DNA of 64,000 nt from Calliopsis andreniformis (taxonomy: Eukaryota; Arthropoda; Insecta; Hymenoptera; Andrenidae), in NCBI RefSeq assembly GCF_051401765.1, contig NW_027480505.1, positions 620,001 to 684,000 of the forward strand. Reading direction: 5' to 3'. Within the stretch, counting starts at the first letter, position 1; the number at the start of each line of letters is the position of its first letter. The notes beneath the pieces are model-generated. The model was not told where the DNA came from. It saw nothing but the letters and a program-made list of their open reading frames with translations, and ran no database searches. Shown here in pieces: positions 1 through 13,310 of the stretch. Made by a program: the position numbers and the translations under genes.

Positions 1-299
1 CAAAATAAATAGTACAGTTTCTCAATCGTATAAAACGAATAATTTCCACCAGTGTGGAAGTTATGGGCATTTCTACTTTCCGGGAAACCTAGGCTTCACC
101 CTAGGGAGTTGTTCCACCAGATGGAATAGTTAGGGCCTAAGAAGTCAACACCAGAAGCTTAAAACACGATATAAATACAACAGTTTTTCCATCGTATAAA
201 ACGAATAATCGCAACCAGTATGAAACGTATGGTCATTTCTACGTTCCGGTCAACCTAAGCTTCACTCTATGGCGTTCTTCCACCACATCGAATAGCTAC

Positions 300-719
300 G
301 GCCTCAGAAGTCAACGCCTGAAGTATAAAATACAATAAAAATACAACAGTCTTTCCATCCTATAACAGGAATAATTGCAACCCGTCTGAAAGTTATGGTC
401 ATTTCTACGTTCCAGGCAACGTTGGCTTCACCCTAGGTCGTTGTTCCACCAGATGGAATAGTTAGGGCTTAAGAAGTCAACGCCAGAAGCATAAAATGCA
501 AAATAAATAAAACAGTTTTTCCATCGTATAAAACGAGTAATTGCTACCAGTGTGAAAGTTATGGTCATTTCTACGTTCCGCGCAACCTGGGCTTTACCCT
601 AGGGCGTTGTTCCACGAGATGGAATAGCTAGGGACTTAGAATTCAACGCCATAAGGATAAAATACGATATAAATACAACAGCTTTTACATCGTATAAAAC
701 GAATAATTGCAACCAGTGT
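300..719 (+). repeat. 2.5-monomer duplication, copy 1
   Basis: This stretch is nearly identical to 4204-4623. Shared private variants include CAACCCGTCTGAAAG, TTCCAGGCAACGTTGGC, CGCGCAACCTGGGCTTTACC and TTCCACGAGATGG. Part of the same unit (about 2520-2720) occurs a third time. The offset of 3904 is not a multiple of 166; the missing 80 bases are explained almost entirely by the truncated monomer at 2170-2257, which lies between the copies. Confidence 0.85.
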
Positions 720-2169
720 GGAAGTTATGGTCATTTCTACGTTCCGGGCAACCTAGGCTTCACTCTAGGGCGTTGCTCGACCAGATCGAATAGCTAGGGC
801 CTTAGAAGTCAACGCCCGAAGCATACAATGCAATAAAAATACAAGAGTTTTTCCATCATATAACAGGAATAATTGCAACCAGTTTGAAAGTGATGGTCAT
901 TTCTACGTTCCGGGCAACCTAGGCTTCACTCTAGGGCGTTGCTCCGCCAGATCGAACAGTTAGGGCCTTAGAAGTCAACGCCCGAAGCATAAAATACAAA
1001 ATAAATAGTACAGTTTTTCAGCCGTATAAAACGAATAATTTCTACCAGTGTGGAAGTTATGGGCATTTCTACTTTCCGGGCAACCTAGGCTTCACCCTAG
1101 GGAGTTGTTCCACCAGATGGAATAGTTAGGGCCTAAGAAGTCAACGCCAGAAGCATAAAACACGATATAAATACAACAGTTTTTCCATCGTATAAAACGA
1201 ATAATCGCAAGCAGTATGAAAGTTATGGTCATATCTACTTTCCGAGCAACCTAGGCTTCACCCTAGGGAGTTGCACCACAAGATTGAATAGTTAGGGCCT
1301 TAAAAGTCAATGCCCGAAGCATAAAATGCAATAAAAATACAACAGTTTTTCCATCGTATAACAGGAATAATTGCAACCAGTGTGAAAGTAATGGTCATTC
1401 CTACGTTCCGGGCAACCTAGGTTTCACTCCAGGCGTTGCTCCACCTGATCTAATAGTTAGGTCATAAGAAGTCAACGCCAGAAGCATAAAATACGATATA
1501 AATACAACAGCTTTTCAATCGTATAAAACGAATAATTGCAACCAGTGTGAAAGTTATGGACATTTCTACATTCCGGCCAACCTAGGCTTCACTCTAGGGC
1601 GTTGCTCCACCAGACGGAATAGTTACGGCCTTAGAAGTCAGCGCCAGAAGCATAAAATACAATAAAGATGCAACAGTTTTTCCATCGTTTAACAGGAATA
1701 ACTGCAACCAGTGTGAAAGGAATGGTCATTTCTACGTTCCGGGCAACGTAGGTTTCACTCTAGGGCGTTGATCCACCAGAGGGAATAGTTAGGGCCTAAG
1801 AAGTCAACGCCAGAAGCATAAAATAGAATATAAATACAACAGCTTTTCAATCGTATAAAACGAATAATTGCAACCAGTGTGAAAGTTATGGACATTTCTA
1901 CATTCCGGCCAACCTAGGCTTCACCCTAGGGCGTTGCTCCACCAGATCGAATAGTTAGGGCCTTAGAAGTCAACGCCAGAAGCATAAAATACAATAAAGA
2001 TGCAACAGATTTTCCATCGTTATACAGGAATAACTGCAACCAGTGTGAATGTACTGGTCATTTCTACGTTCCGGATAACCTAGGCTTCACTCTAGGACGT
2101 TGTTCCACCAGATCGAACAGTTAGGGCCTAAGAAGGCAACGCCAGAAGTATAAAATACAATGTAAATAT

Positions 2170-2257
2170 AACAGTTTTTCCATCGTATAAATCGACGAGA
2201 TGGAATAGCTAGGGACTTAGAATTCAACGCCATAAGAATAAAATACAATATAAACAT
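2170..2257 (+). repeat. Truncated 88-bp monomer (internal deletion)
   Basis: The monomer starts normally with the CAGTTTTTCCATCGTATAAA block and then jumps at about base 2192 straight to CGACGAGATGGAATAGC, which belongs about 78 bases further on. The next AACAG block follows after 88 bp instead of 166. The downstream part carries the rare GACGAGATGG / AGGGACTTAGAATTC variant also found in the intact monomers at about 610-640 and 4515-4545, so the deletion probably arose in, or by exchange with, that subtype. It is the only large break in register that I found. Confidence 0.88.
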
Positions 2258-4203
2258 AACAGTTTTTCCATCGTATGAATCGAATAATAGCAACCAGTGT
2301 GAAAGTTATGGTCAGTTCAACGTTCCGGGCAACCTTGGCTTCACCCTAGGATGTTGTCCCACCAGATCGAATAGTTAGGGCCACAGAAGTGAGCGCCAGA
2401 AGCATAAAATACAATATAAATACAACAGTTTTTCCATCGTATAAAAGGAATAATTGCAACCAGTATGAAACTTATGGTCATTTCTACGTTCCGGGCAACC
2501 TAGGCTTCACTCTATGGCGTTCTTCCACCACATCGAATAGCTACGGCCTCAGAAGTCAACGCCTGAAGTATAAAATACAATAAAAATACAACAGTCTTTC
2601 CATCCTATAACAGGAATAATTGCAACCCGTGTGAAAGTTATGGTCATTTCTACGTTCCAGGCAACGTTGGCTTCACCCTAGGTCGTTTTTCCACCAGATG
2701 GAATAGATAGGGCCTAAGAAGTCAACGCCAGAAGCATAAAATACAATATAAATATAACAGTTTTTCCATCGTATGAAACGAATAATACAAACCAGTGTGA
2801 AGGTTATGGTCATTTCTACCTTCCGGGCAACCTAGGCTTCACCCTAGGGCGTTGCACCTACAGATTGAATAGTTAGGGCCTCAGAAGTCAACGCCCGAAG
2901 CATAAAATACAAAATAAATGGAACAGTTTTTCCATCGTATAAAACGAATAGTTGCTACCGGTGTGAGAGTTATGGTCATTTCTTCGTTCCGGGCAACCTA
3001 GGTTTCACTCCAGGGCGTTGCTCCACCAGTTCGAATAGTTAGGTCATAAGAAGTCAACGCCAGAAGCATAAAATACGATATAAATACAACAGCTTTTGCA
3101 TCGTATAAAACGAATAATTGCAACCAGTGTGAAAGTAATGGTCATTTCTACGTTCCGAGCAAGCTAGGCGTCACTCTAGGGCGTTGCTCCAGCAGATCGA
3201 ATAGCTAGGGACTTAGAATTCATCGCTAAAAGCATAAAATACAATTAAAATACAACAGTTAATCCATTGTTTTACAGGAATAACTGCAACCAGTGTGAAT
3301 GTACTGGTCATTTCTACGTTCCGGATATCCTAGGCTTCACTCTAGGGCGTTGTTCCACCAGATCGAACAGTTAGGGCCTAAGAAGTCAACGCCAGAAGCA
3401 TAAAATACAATATAAATATAACAGTTTTTCCATCGTATAAAACGAGTGATAGCAACCAGTGTGAAAGTTATGGTCATTTCTACGTTCCGGGCAACCTAGG
3501 CTTCACTCTAGGGCGTTGCTCGACCAGATCGAATAGCTAGGGCCTAAGAAGCCAACGCCAGAAGCATAAAAAACGATATAAATACAACAGCTTTTCCATC
3601 GTATAAAACGAATAATTGCAACCAGGGTGGAAGTTATGGTCACTTCTACGTTCCGGGGAACCTAGGCTTCACTCTAGGGCGGTGCTCCACCAGATCAAAT
3701 AGTTAGGGCCTAAGAAGTCAACGCCAGAAGCATAAAATACAACATAAATACAACAGATTTTCCGTCGTATATAATATATATTTGCAAACATTTTGAAAGC
3801 AATGGTCACTCCTACGTACCGGGCAACCTAGGCTTCACTCAAGGGCGTTGCTCCACCAGACCGAATAGCTAGGGCCTTAGAAGTCAACGCCAGAAGCATA
3901 AAATACAGTAAAGATGCAAAAGCTTTTCCATCTTACAACAGGAATAACTGCAGACAGTATGAAAGTACTGGTCATTTCTACGTTCCGCGTAGCCTAGGTT
4001 TCACTCTAGGGCGTTGCTCCACCAGATCGAATAGCTAGGGACTTAGAATTCAACGCCATAAGAATAAAATACAAATGAGTACAACAGTTATACCATCGTA
4101 TAAAATGAATAATTGCAACCAGTGTGAAAGTTATGGTCATTTCTACATTCCGAGCGACCTAGGCTTCACTCTAGGGCGTTGCTCCACCTGATCGAATAGT
4201 TAG

Positions 4204-4623
4204 GGCCTCAGAAGTCAACGCCTGAAGTATAAAATACAATAAAAATACAACAGTCTTTCCATCCTATAACAGGAATAATTGCAACCCGTCTGAAAGTTAT
4301 GGTCATTTCTACGTTCCAGGCAACGTTGGCTTCACCCTAGGTCGTTGTTCCACCAGATGGAATAGTTAGGGCCTAAGAAGTCAACGCCAGAAGCATAAAA
4401 TGCAAAATAAATAAAACAGTTTTTCCATCGTATAAAACGAGTAATTGCTACCAGTGTGAAAGTTATGGTCATTTCTACGTTCCGCGCAACCTGGGCTTTA
4501 CCCTAGGGCGTTGTTCCACGAGATGGAATAGCTAGGGACTTAGAATTCAACGCCATAAGGATAAAATACGATATAAATACAACAGCTTTTACATCGTATA
4601 AAACGAATAATTGCAACCAGTGT
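4204..4623 (+). repeat. 2.5-monomer duplication, copy 2
   Basis: Partner of 300-719, with the same private variants in the same order. On its right it switches at once to sequence matching about 1543-1717 (CATTCCGGCCAACC, CCACCAGACGGAATAG, AGTCAGCGCC). The 4.2-4.8 kb stretch is therefore a mosaic of two earlier segments, as expected from unequal exchange or gene conversion. Confidence 0.82.
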
Positions 4624-4859
4624 GAAAGTTATGGACATTTCTACATTCCGGCCAACCTAGGCTTCACTCTAGGGCGTTGCTCCACCAGACGGAATAGTTA
4701 CGGCCTTAGAAGTCAGCGCCAGAAGCATAAAATACAATAAAGATGCAACAGTTTTTCCATCGTTTAACAGGAATAACTGCAACCAGTGTGAATGTACTGG
4801 TCATTTCTACGTTCCGGATAACCTAGGTTTCATTCTAGGGCGTTGCTCTACCAGATCGA

Positions 4860-5150
4860 ATAGCTAGGGACTTAGAATTCAACGCCAGAAGGATAAAATA
4901 CAATATAAGTACAACAGTTATTCCATCGTATAAAATGAATAGTTGCAAACATTGTAAAAGAAATGGTCATTTCTACGTTCCGGGCAACCTAGGCGTCACT
5001 CTAGGGCGTTGCTCCACCAGATCTAATAGCTACGGCCTTAGAAGTCAACGCCAGAAGCATAAAATACAATATAAATACAACAGCTTTTCCATCGTACAAA
5101 ATGAATAATAGCAAACAGTGTGAAAGTAATTGTCATTTCTACGTTCCGGG
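4860..5150 (+). repeat. 1.8-monomer duplication, copy 1
   Basis: Matches 7680-7970 at an offset of 2819, which is 17 monomers less 3 bases. Shared variants are AATACAATATAAGTACAAC, GGCAACCTAGGCGTCACTC, ATCTAATAGCTACGGCC and CATCGTACAAAATG. A few substitutions separate the copies, so the event is older than the long blocks to the right. Confidence 0.75.
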
Positions 5151-7679
5151 CATCCTAGGCTTCACTCTAGGTCGTTGCTCCACCAGATCAAATAGCTAGC
5201 GACTTAGACTTAAACGCCAGAAGCATAGAGTACAATAAAAATGCAACAGTTTTTCCATCGTATAACAGGAATAATTGCAACCAGTGTGAATGTAATGGTC
5301 ATTTCTACGTTCCGCGCAACCTAGGTTTCACTCTAGGGCGTTGCCCCACCAGGTCGAGTAGTTAGGGCCTAAGAAGTCAACGCCAGAAGCATAAAATACG
5401 ATATAAATACAACAGCTTTTACATTGTATAAAACGAATAATTGCAACCAGTGTGGAAGTTATGGTCATTTCTACGTTCCGGGCAACCTAGGCTTCACTCT
5501 AGGGCGTTGCTCGACCAGATCGAATAGCTAGGGCCTAAGAACCCAACGCCAGAAGCATAAAACGATATAAATACAACAGCTTTTCCATCGTATAAAACGA
5601 ATAATTGCAACCAGGGTGGAAGTTATGGCCATTTCTACGTTCCGGGCAACCTAGGCTTCACTCTAGGGCGGTGCTCTACCAGATCGAATAGCTAGGGCCT
5701 TAGAAGTCAACGCCCGAAGCATAAAATACAAAATAAATAGAACAGTTTTTCCATCGTATAAAACGAATAATTGCTACCAGTGTGAAAGCTAAGGTCATTG
5801 CTACGTTCAGCGCAACCTACCCTTCACCCTAGGGCGTTGCTCCACCAGATCGAATAGTTACGGCCTTAGAAGTCAGCGCCAGGAGCATAAAATACAATAA
5901 AGATGCAACAGTTTTCCATCGTTCAACAGGAATAACTACAACCAGTGTGAATGTACTGGTCATTTCTACGTTCCGGATAACCTAGGTTTCACTCTAGGGC
6001 GTTGCTCCACCAGATCAAATAGCTAGCGACTTAGAATTAAACGCCAGAAGCATAGAATGCAATAAGAATTCAACAGTTTTTCCATCGTATAACAGGAATA
6101 ATTGCAACCAGTGTGAATGTAATGGTCATTTCTACGTTCCGGGCAACCTAGGTTTCACTCTAGGGCGTTGCTCCACCAGGCCGAATAGTTAGGGCCTAAG
6201 AAGTCAACGCCAGAAGCATAAAATACGATATAAATACAACAGCTTTTCCATCGTTTAAAAGAAATAATTGCAAACAGTGTGAAAGTAATGCTCATTTCTA
6301 CGTTCCGGGCAACCTAGGCTTCACTCTACGGCGTTGTTCCACCAGATCGAATAGTTAGGGCCTAAGAAGTCAACACCAGAAGAATAAAATACAAAATAAA
6401 TACAACAGCCTTTACACCGTATATAACGAATAACTGCAACCTGTGTTAAGGTTATGGTCATATCTACGTTCCGGGCAACCTAGGCTTCACTGTCGGGCGT
6501 TGCTCCACCAGATCGAAATGTTAGGGCCTAAGAAGTCTACGCTCGAAGCATAAAATACGATATAAATACAACAGCATTTCCATCGTATTAAATGAATAAT
6601 TGCAAACAGTGTGAAAGTAGTGGTCATTTCTACGTTCCGGGCATCCTAGGCTTCACTGTATGACGTTCTTCCACCGCATCGAATAGCTACGGCCTCAGAA
6701 GTCCACGCCTGAAGCATAAAATACAATAAAAATACAACAGTCTTTTCATCGTATAACAGGAATAATTGAAACAAGCGTGAAAGTAATGATCATTTCGGCG
6801 TTTCGGGCACCCTAGACTTAACTCTGAGGCATTGCTCCACCAGATCGAATAGCTAGGGACTTAGAATTCAACGCCATAAGAATAAAATACAATATGAGTA
6901 CAACAGTTTTTCCATCGTATAAAATGAATAATTGAAACCAGTGTGAAAGTTATGGTCATTTCTACGTTCCTGGCAACCTGGGCTTCACTCTAGGGCGTTG
7001 CTCCACCAGATCGAAATGTTAGGGCCTAAGAAGTCAACGCCCGAAGCGTAAAATACGATATAAATACAACAGCATTTCCATCGCATTAAATGAATAATTG
7101 CAAACAGTGTGAAAGTAGTGGTCATTTCTACGTTCCTGGCAACCTGGGCTTCACTCTAGGGCGGTGCTCCACCAGATCAAATAGTTAGGGCCTAAGAAGT
7201 CACGGCCAGAAGCATAAATTACAATATAAGTACAACAGCTTTTCCATCGTATAAAACGAATAATAGCAACCAGTGTGAAAGTTATGGTCATTTCTGCGTT
7301 CCGGGCAACCTAGGCTTCACTCTAGGGCGTTGCTCCACCAGATCGAATAGTTAGGGCCTTAGATGTCAACGCCCGAAGCATAAAATGCAAAATAAGTAGA
7401 GCAGTTTTTCCATTGTATAAAACGAATAACTGTAACCAGTGTGAAAGTACTGGTCAATTCTACGTTCCGGGTAACCTAGGTTTCACCCTAGGTCGTTGCT
7501 CCACCAGATCGAATAGCTAGGGACTTAGAATTCAACGCCGGAAGGATAAAATACAGTACAAGTACAACAGTTTTTCCATTGTATAAAACGAATAACTGCA
7601 ACCAGTGTGAAAGTACTGGTCATTTCTACTTTCCGGGTAACCTAGGTTTCACTCTGGGGCGTTGCACCACAGGATCGAA

Positions 7680-7970
7680 TAGCTAGGGACTTAGAATTCA
7701 ACGCCAGAAGGATAAAATACAATATAAGTACAACAGTTTTTCCATCGTATAAAATGAATAATTGCAGACATTGTGAAAGTAATGGTCATTTCTACGTTCC
7801 GGGCAACCTAGGCGTCACTCTAAGGCGTTGCTCCACCACATCTAATAGCTACGGCCTTAGAAGTCAACGCCAGAGGCATAAAATACAATATAAATACAAC
7901 AGCTTTTCCATCGTACAAAATGAATAATAGCAAACAGTGTGAAAGTAATTGTCATTTCTACGTTCCGGGC
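7680..7970 (+). repeat. 1.8-monomer duplication, copy 2
   Basis: Partner of 4860-5150, with the same run of private variants (GGCGTCACTCTAAGGCG, CATCTAATAGC, CGTACAAAATGAATAATAGC). Confidence 0.75.
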
Positions 7971-8063
7971 AACCTAGGCTTCACTCTATTGCGTTGCTCC
8001 ACCAGATCGAATAGTTAGTGCCTTAGAAGTCAACGCCAGAAGCATAAAATACAATATAAATAC

Positions 8064-9345
8064 AACAGTTTTTCCATCGTATAAAACGAATAATTGCAAC
8101 CAGTATGAAACTCATGGACATTTCTACTTTCCGAGCAAGCTAGGCTTCACCCTAGGGCGTTGCTCCAACAGATTGAATAGTTAGGGCCTTAGAAGTCAAC
8201 GCCCGAACCATAAAATGCAAGAAAAATACAACATTGTTTCCATCATATATTAGGAATAATTGCAACCAGTTTGAAAGTGATGGCCAATTCTACGTTCCGG
8301 GCAACCTAGGCTTCACTCTAGGGCGTTGCTCCACCAGATCGAATAGTTAGTGCCTTAGAAGTCAACGCCAGAAGCATAAAATACAATATAAATACAACAG
8401 TTTTTCCATTGTATCAAACGAATAATTGGAACCAGTATGAAACTTATGGTCATTTCTACTTTCCGAGCAACCTAGGCTTCACCCTAGGGCGTTGCTCCAA
8501 CAGATTGAATAGTTAGCGCCTTAGAAGTCAACGCCCGAACCATAAAATGCAAAAAAAATACAACAGTGTTTCCATCATATATCAGGAATAATTGCAACCA
8601 GTTTGAAAGTGATGGCCAATTCTACGTTCCGGGCAACCTAGGCTTCACTCTAGGGCGTTGCTCCACCAGATCGAGTAGTTAGTGCCCTAGAAGTCAACGC
8701 CAGAAGCATAAAATACAATATAAATACAACAGCTTTTCCATCGTATAAAACGAATAATTGCAACCAGTATGAAACTTATGGTCATTTCTACTTTCCGAGC
8801 AACCTAGGCTTCACCCTAGGGCGTTGCTCCAACAGATTGAATAGTTAGGGCCTTATAAGTCTACGCCCGAACCATAAAATGCAAAAAAAAATACAACAGT
8901 GTTTCAATCATATAACAGGAATAATTGCGACCAGTTTGAAAGTGATGGCCAATTCTACGTTCCGGGCAACCTAGGCTTCACTCTAGGGCGTTGCTCCACC
9001 AGATCGAGTAGTTAGTGCCTTAGAATTCAACTCCAGAAGCATAAAATACAATATAAATACAACAGTTTTTCCATCGTATGAAACAAATAATTGCAACCTG
9101 TATGAAACTTATGGTCATTTCTACTTTCAGAGCAACCTAGGCTTCACCCTAGGGCGTTGCTCCAACGGATTGAATAGTTAGGGCCTTAGAAGTCAACGCC
9201 CGAACCATAAAATGCAAAGAAAATACAACAGTGTTTCCATCATATAACAGGAATGATTGCAACCAGTTTGAAAGTGATGGCCAATTCTCCGTTCCGGGCA
9301 ACCTAGGTTTCACTCCAGGGCGTTGCTCCACTAGATCGAACAGCT
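8064..9345 (+). repeat. A/B dimer higher-order repeat (332 bp), about four units
   Basis: Two monomer types alternate strictly. Type A has CCAGTATGAAACTTATGG, CTACTTTCCGAGCAACC, GCTCCAACAGATTG and CCCGAACCATAAAATGC. Type B has CAGTGTTTCCATCATATA, CAGTTTGAAAGTGATGGCC, AATTCTACGTTCC and AGTTAGTGCC. The AACAG block of type A starts at 8064, 8396, 8728 and 9060, exactly 332 bp apart. The same dimer reappears at 11.7-12.4, 19.5-20.5 and 23.5-28.4 kb. The unit ends near 9345, where a different block begins. Confidence 0.92.
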
Positions 9346-12300
9346 AGGGCCTAAGAAGTCAACACCAGAAGAATAAAATACAATAAAAATACAACAGTCT
9401 TTCCATCCTATAACAGGAATAATTGCAACCCGTGTGAAAGTGATGGTCATTTCTACGTTCCAGGCAACCTAGGCTTGACTCTAGGGCGTTGTTCCACAAG
9501 ATCGAATAGTTAGGGCCTAAGTAGTCAACGCCAGAAGCATAAAATGCAATACAAATAGAACAGATTTCCATTGTATAAAACGAATAATTGCTACCTGTGT
9601 AAAAGCTATGGTCATTTATACGTTCCGCGCAACCTGGGCTTTACTCTAGGGCGTTGTTCCACCAGACGGAATAGTCAGGGCCTAAGAAGTCAACGCCAGA
9701 AGCATAAAATACGATATAAATACAACAGCTATTCCATCGTATAAAACAAATAATTGCAACCAGTGTGAAGGTTATGGTCATTTCTACGTTCCGGACAACC
9801 TAGGCCTCACCCTAGGCCGTTGTTCCACCAGATCGAATAGTTAGGGCCTAAGATTTGAACGCCAGAAGCATAAAATGCAATAAAAATACAACAGTTTTTC
9901 CATCGTATAGCAGGAACAATTTGCAACCAGTGTGATAGTAGTGGTCATTTCTACGTTCCGGGCAACCCAGGTTTCACTCCAGGGCGTTGCTCCACCAGAT
10001 CGAATAGTTACGGCCTAAGAAGTCAACGCCAGAAGCATAAAATACAAAATAAATACAACAGCCTTTACACCGTATAAAACGAATAATTGCAACCTGTGTG
10101 AAGGTTATTGTCATATCTACGTTCCGGGCAACCTAGGCTTCACTGTCGGGCGTTGCTCCACCAGATCGAAATGTTAGGGCCTAAGAAGTCAACGCCCGAA
10201 GCATAAAATACGATAAAGATGCAACAGTTTTTCCTTCGTATAAAATGAATAATTGCAAACAGTGAAAGATATGGACATTTCTACGTTCCGGGCTACATAG
10301 GCTTCACTCTATGGCGTATTTCCACCACATCGAATAGCAACGGCCTCAGAAGTCAACGCCAGAAGCATAAAATACAATATAAATATAACAGCTTTTCCAT
10401 CGTATAAAACGAATAATTGCTACCAGTGTAAAAGTTATGGTCATTTGTACGTTCCGGGCAACCTAGGCTTTACTGTATGGCGTTCTTCCACCACATCGAA
10501 TAGCTACGGCCTCAGAAGTCAACGCCTGAAGTATAAAATACCAAAAAAAATACAACAGTCTTTCCATCCTATAACAGGAATAATTGCAACCCGTGTGAAA
10601 GTGATGGTCATTTCTACGTTCCAGGCAACCTAGGCTTCACTCTAGGTCGTTGTTCCACCAGATCGAATTGTTAGGGCCTAAGAAGTCAACGCCAGAAGCA
10701 TAAGATACAATATAAATATAACAGTTTTTCCATCGTATGGAACGAATAATAGCAACTAGTGTGAAAGTTATGGTCATTTCTACGTTCCGGGCAACCTAGG
10801 CTTTACTCTAGGGCGTTGCTCCACCAGATCAAACAGTTAGGGCCTTAGAAGTCAACGCCCGAAGCATAATATACAAAATAAATAGAACAGTTTTTCCATT
10901 GTATAAAACGAATAATTGCTACCAGTGTGAAGGTTATGGTCATTTCTACGCACCGGGCAGCCTAGGCTTCACTCTAGGGCGTTGCTCTACCAGATCGAAC
11001 AGTTAGGGCCTAAGTAGTCAACGCCAGAAGCATAAAATACAATATAAATATAACAGTTTTTCCATCGTATAAAACGAATAATTGCAACCAGTATTAAACT
11101 TATGGTCATTTCTACGTTCCGGGCAACCTAGGCTTCACTGTATGGCGTTCTTGCACCGCATCGAATAGCTACGGCCTCAGAAGTCAACGCCTGAAGTTTA
11201 AAATACAATAAAAATACAACAGTATTTCCATCCTATAACAGGAATGAGTGCAACCCGTGTGAAAGTGATGGTCATTTCTACGTTCCAGGCAAACTAGGCT
11301 TCACACCAGGGCGTTGTTCCACAAGATCGAATAGTTAGGACCTAAGAAGTCAACGCCAGAAGCATAAAATACAATATAAATATAACAGTTTCTCCACCGT
11401 ATAAAACGAATTATAACAACCAGTGTGAAAGTTATGATCATTTCTACGTTCCGGGCAACCTAGGCTTCACTTTAGGGCATTGCTCCACCAGATCAAACAG
11501 TTAGGGCCTTAGAAGTCAACGCCCGAAGCATTAAATTCAAAATAAATAGAACAGTTTTTCCATTGTATAAAACGAATAATTGCTACCAGTGTAAAAGTTA
11601 TGGTCATTTTTACGTTCCGGGCAACCTAGGCTTCACTCTAGGGCGGTGCTCCACCTGATCGAATAGGTAGGGCCTTAGAAGTCAACGCCAGAAGCATAAA
11701 ATACAATATAAATAAAACAGTTTTTCCATCGTATAAAACGAATAATTGCAACCAGTATGAAACTTATGGACATTTCTACTTTCCGAGCAGCCTAGGCTTC
11801 ACCCTAGGCCGTTGCTCCAACAGATTGTATAGTTAGGGCCTTAGAAGTCAACGCCCGAACCATAAAATGCAAAAAAAATACAACAGTGTTTCCATCGTAT
11901 ATCAGGAATAATTGCAACCAGTTTGAAAGTGATGGCCAATTCTACGTTCCCGGCAACCTAGGCTTCACTCTATTGCGTTGCTCCACCAGATCGAATAGTT
12001 AGTGCCTTAGAAGTCAACGCCAGAAGCATAAAATACAATATAAATACAACAGTTTTTCCATTGTATCAAACGAATAATTGGAACCAGTATGAAACTTATG
12101 GTCATTTCTACTTTCCGAGCAACCTAGGCTTCACCCTAGGGCGTTGCTCCAACAGATTGAATAGTTAGCGCCTTAGAAGTCAACGCCCGAACCATAAAAT
12201 GCAAAAAAAATACAACAGTGTTTCCATCATATATCAGGAATAATTGCAACCAGTTTGAATGTGGTGGCCAATTCTACGTTCGGGGCAACCTAGGTTTCAC

Positions 12301-13310
12301 TCCAGGGCGTTGCTCCACCAGATCGAATAGTTACGGCCTAAGAAGTCAACGCCAGAAGCATAAAATACGATATAAATACAACAGCTTTTCCGTCGTATAA
12401 AACGAATAATTGCAACCAGTATGAAACTTACGGTCATTTCTACTTTCCGAGCCACCTAGGCTTCACTGTATGGCGTTCTTGCACCGCATCGAATAGCTAC
12501 GGCCTCAGAAGTCAACGCCTGAAGTATAAAATACCAAAAAAAATACAACAGTCTTTCCATCCTATAACAGGAATAATTGCAACCCGTGTGAAAGTGATGG
12601 TCATTTCTACGTTCCAGGCAACCTAGGCTTCACTCTAGGTCGTTGTTCCACCAGATCGAATTGTTAGGGCCTAAGAAGTCAACGCCAGAAGCATAAGATA
12701 CAATATAAATATAACAGTTTTTCCATCGTATGGAACGAATAATAGCAACCAGTGTGAAAGTTATGGTCATTTCTACGTTCCGGGCAACCTAGGCTTTACT
12801 CTAGGGCGTTGCTCCACCAGATCAAACAGTTAGGGCCTTAGAAGTCAACGCCCGAAGCATAATATACAAAATAAATAGAACAGTTTTTCCATTGTATAAA
12901 ACGAATAATTGCTACCAGTGTGAAAGTTATGGTCATTTCTACGCACCGGGCAGCCTAGGCTTCACTCTAGGGCGTTGCTCTACCAGATCGAACAGTTAGG
13001 GCCTAAGAAGACAACGCCAGAAGCATAAAATACAATATAAATATAACAGTTTTTCCATCGTATAAAACGAATAATTGCAACCAGTATGAAACTCATGGTC
13101 ATTTCTACGTTCCGGGCAACCTAGGCTTCACTGTATGGCGTTCTTGCACCGCATCGAATAGCTACGGCCTCAGAAGTCAACGCCTGAAGTTTAAAATACA
13201 ATAAAAATACAACAGTATTTCCATCCTATAACAGGAATGAGTGCAACCCGTGTGAAAGTGATGGTCATTTCTACGTTCCAGCAACCTAGGCTTCACACCA
13301 GGGCGTTGTT
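9345..13310 (+). repeat. 4-kb higher-order block, copy 1
   Basis: Collinear with 17148-21447. The offset is 7803 (47 monomers plus 1) as far as about 11.98 kb and 8135 after that, because the second copy has an extra dimer. Private variants in the same order include AACACCAGAAGAATAAAATAC, CGCAACCTGGGCTTTACTC, CGGACAACCTAGGCCTCACC, CAGGAACAATTTGC, ACTGTCGGGCG and CGGGCTACATAGG. Frames of identical length and sequence occur at 9359 and 17162 and at 10445 and 18248, which shows how close the copies are. Confidence 0.9.
10541..12533 (+). repeat. 12-monomer higher-order unit (1993 bp)
   Basis: The marker ATACCAAAAAAAATACAAC recurs at 10541 and 12534 (1993 bp = 12 x 166 + 1). The sequence after each marker stays parallel for about 1.1 kb: TCTAGGTCGTTGTTCC, AGATACAATATAAATATAAC, GCACCGGGCAGCC, CTGTATGGCGTTCTTGCACC. 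The same marker occurs at 18344, 20669 and 22330, giving later intervals of 35, 14 and 10 monomers. The block length has therefore changed between rounds of amplification. Confidence 0.85.

Larger units (their letters stand above)
1..8063 (+). repeat. Left segment: diverged monomers, little higher-order order
   Basis: About 49 monomers in a mixed series. Neighbours differ at many sites: CAGTTTTTCC or CAGCTTTTCC, ACCAGTGTGAAAG or ACAGTGTGAAAG, AGTTAGGGCC or AGCTAGGGAC. Duplications seen by eye are short (one to three monomers) and far apart, for example 300-719 with 4204-4623. A monomer variant with AGGGACTTAGAATTCAACGC is frequent here and much rarer to the right. This looks older or less recently homogenised than the blocks after 9 kb. 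No gene or unique sequence is present. Confidence 0.8.

Noticed and set aside
155..160. HindIII site AAGCTT, which would suggest a HindIII-type satellite family
   Set aside because: Most monomers read AAGCAT here; AAGCTT appears only sporadically (for example near 253, 29057 and 35367), so it does not define the repeat.
2170..2257. The short monomer as an insertion site of a mobile element
   Set aside because: Both sides are satellite joined directly, with no foreign sequence, terminal repeats or target duplication.
8880..8895. A-run in AATGCAAAAAAAAATAC as a poly(A) tail of a retroposed element
   Set aside because: The run is a length variant of a normal monomer position (AATGCAATAAAAATAC in others) and no element precedes it.
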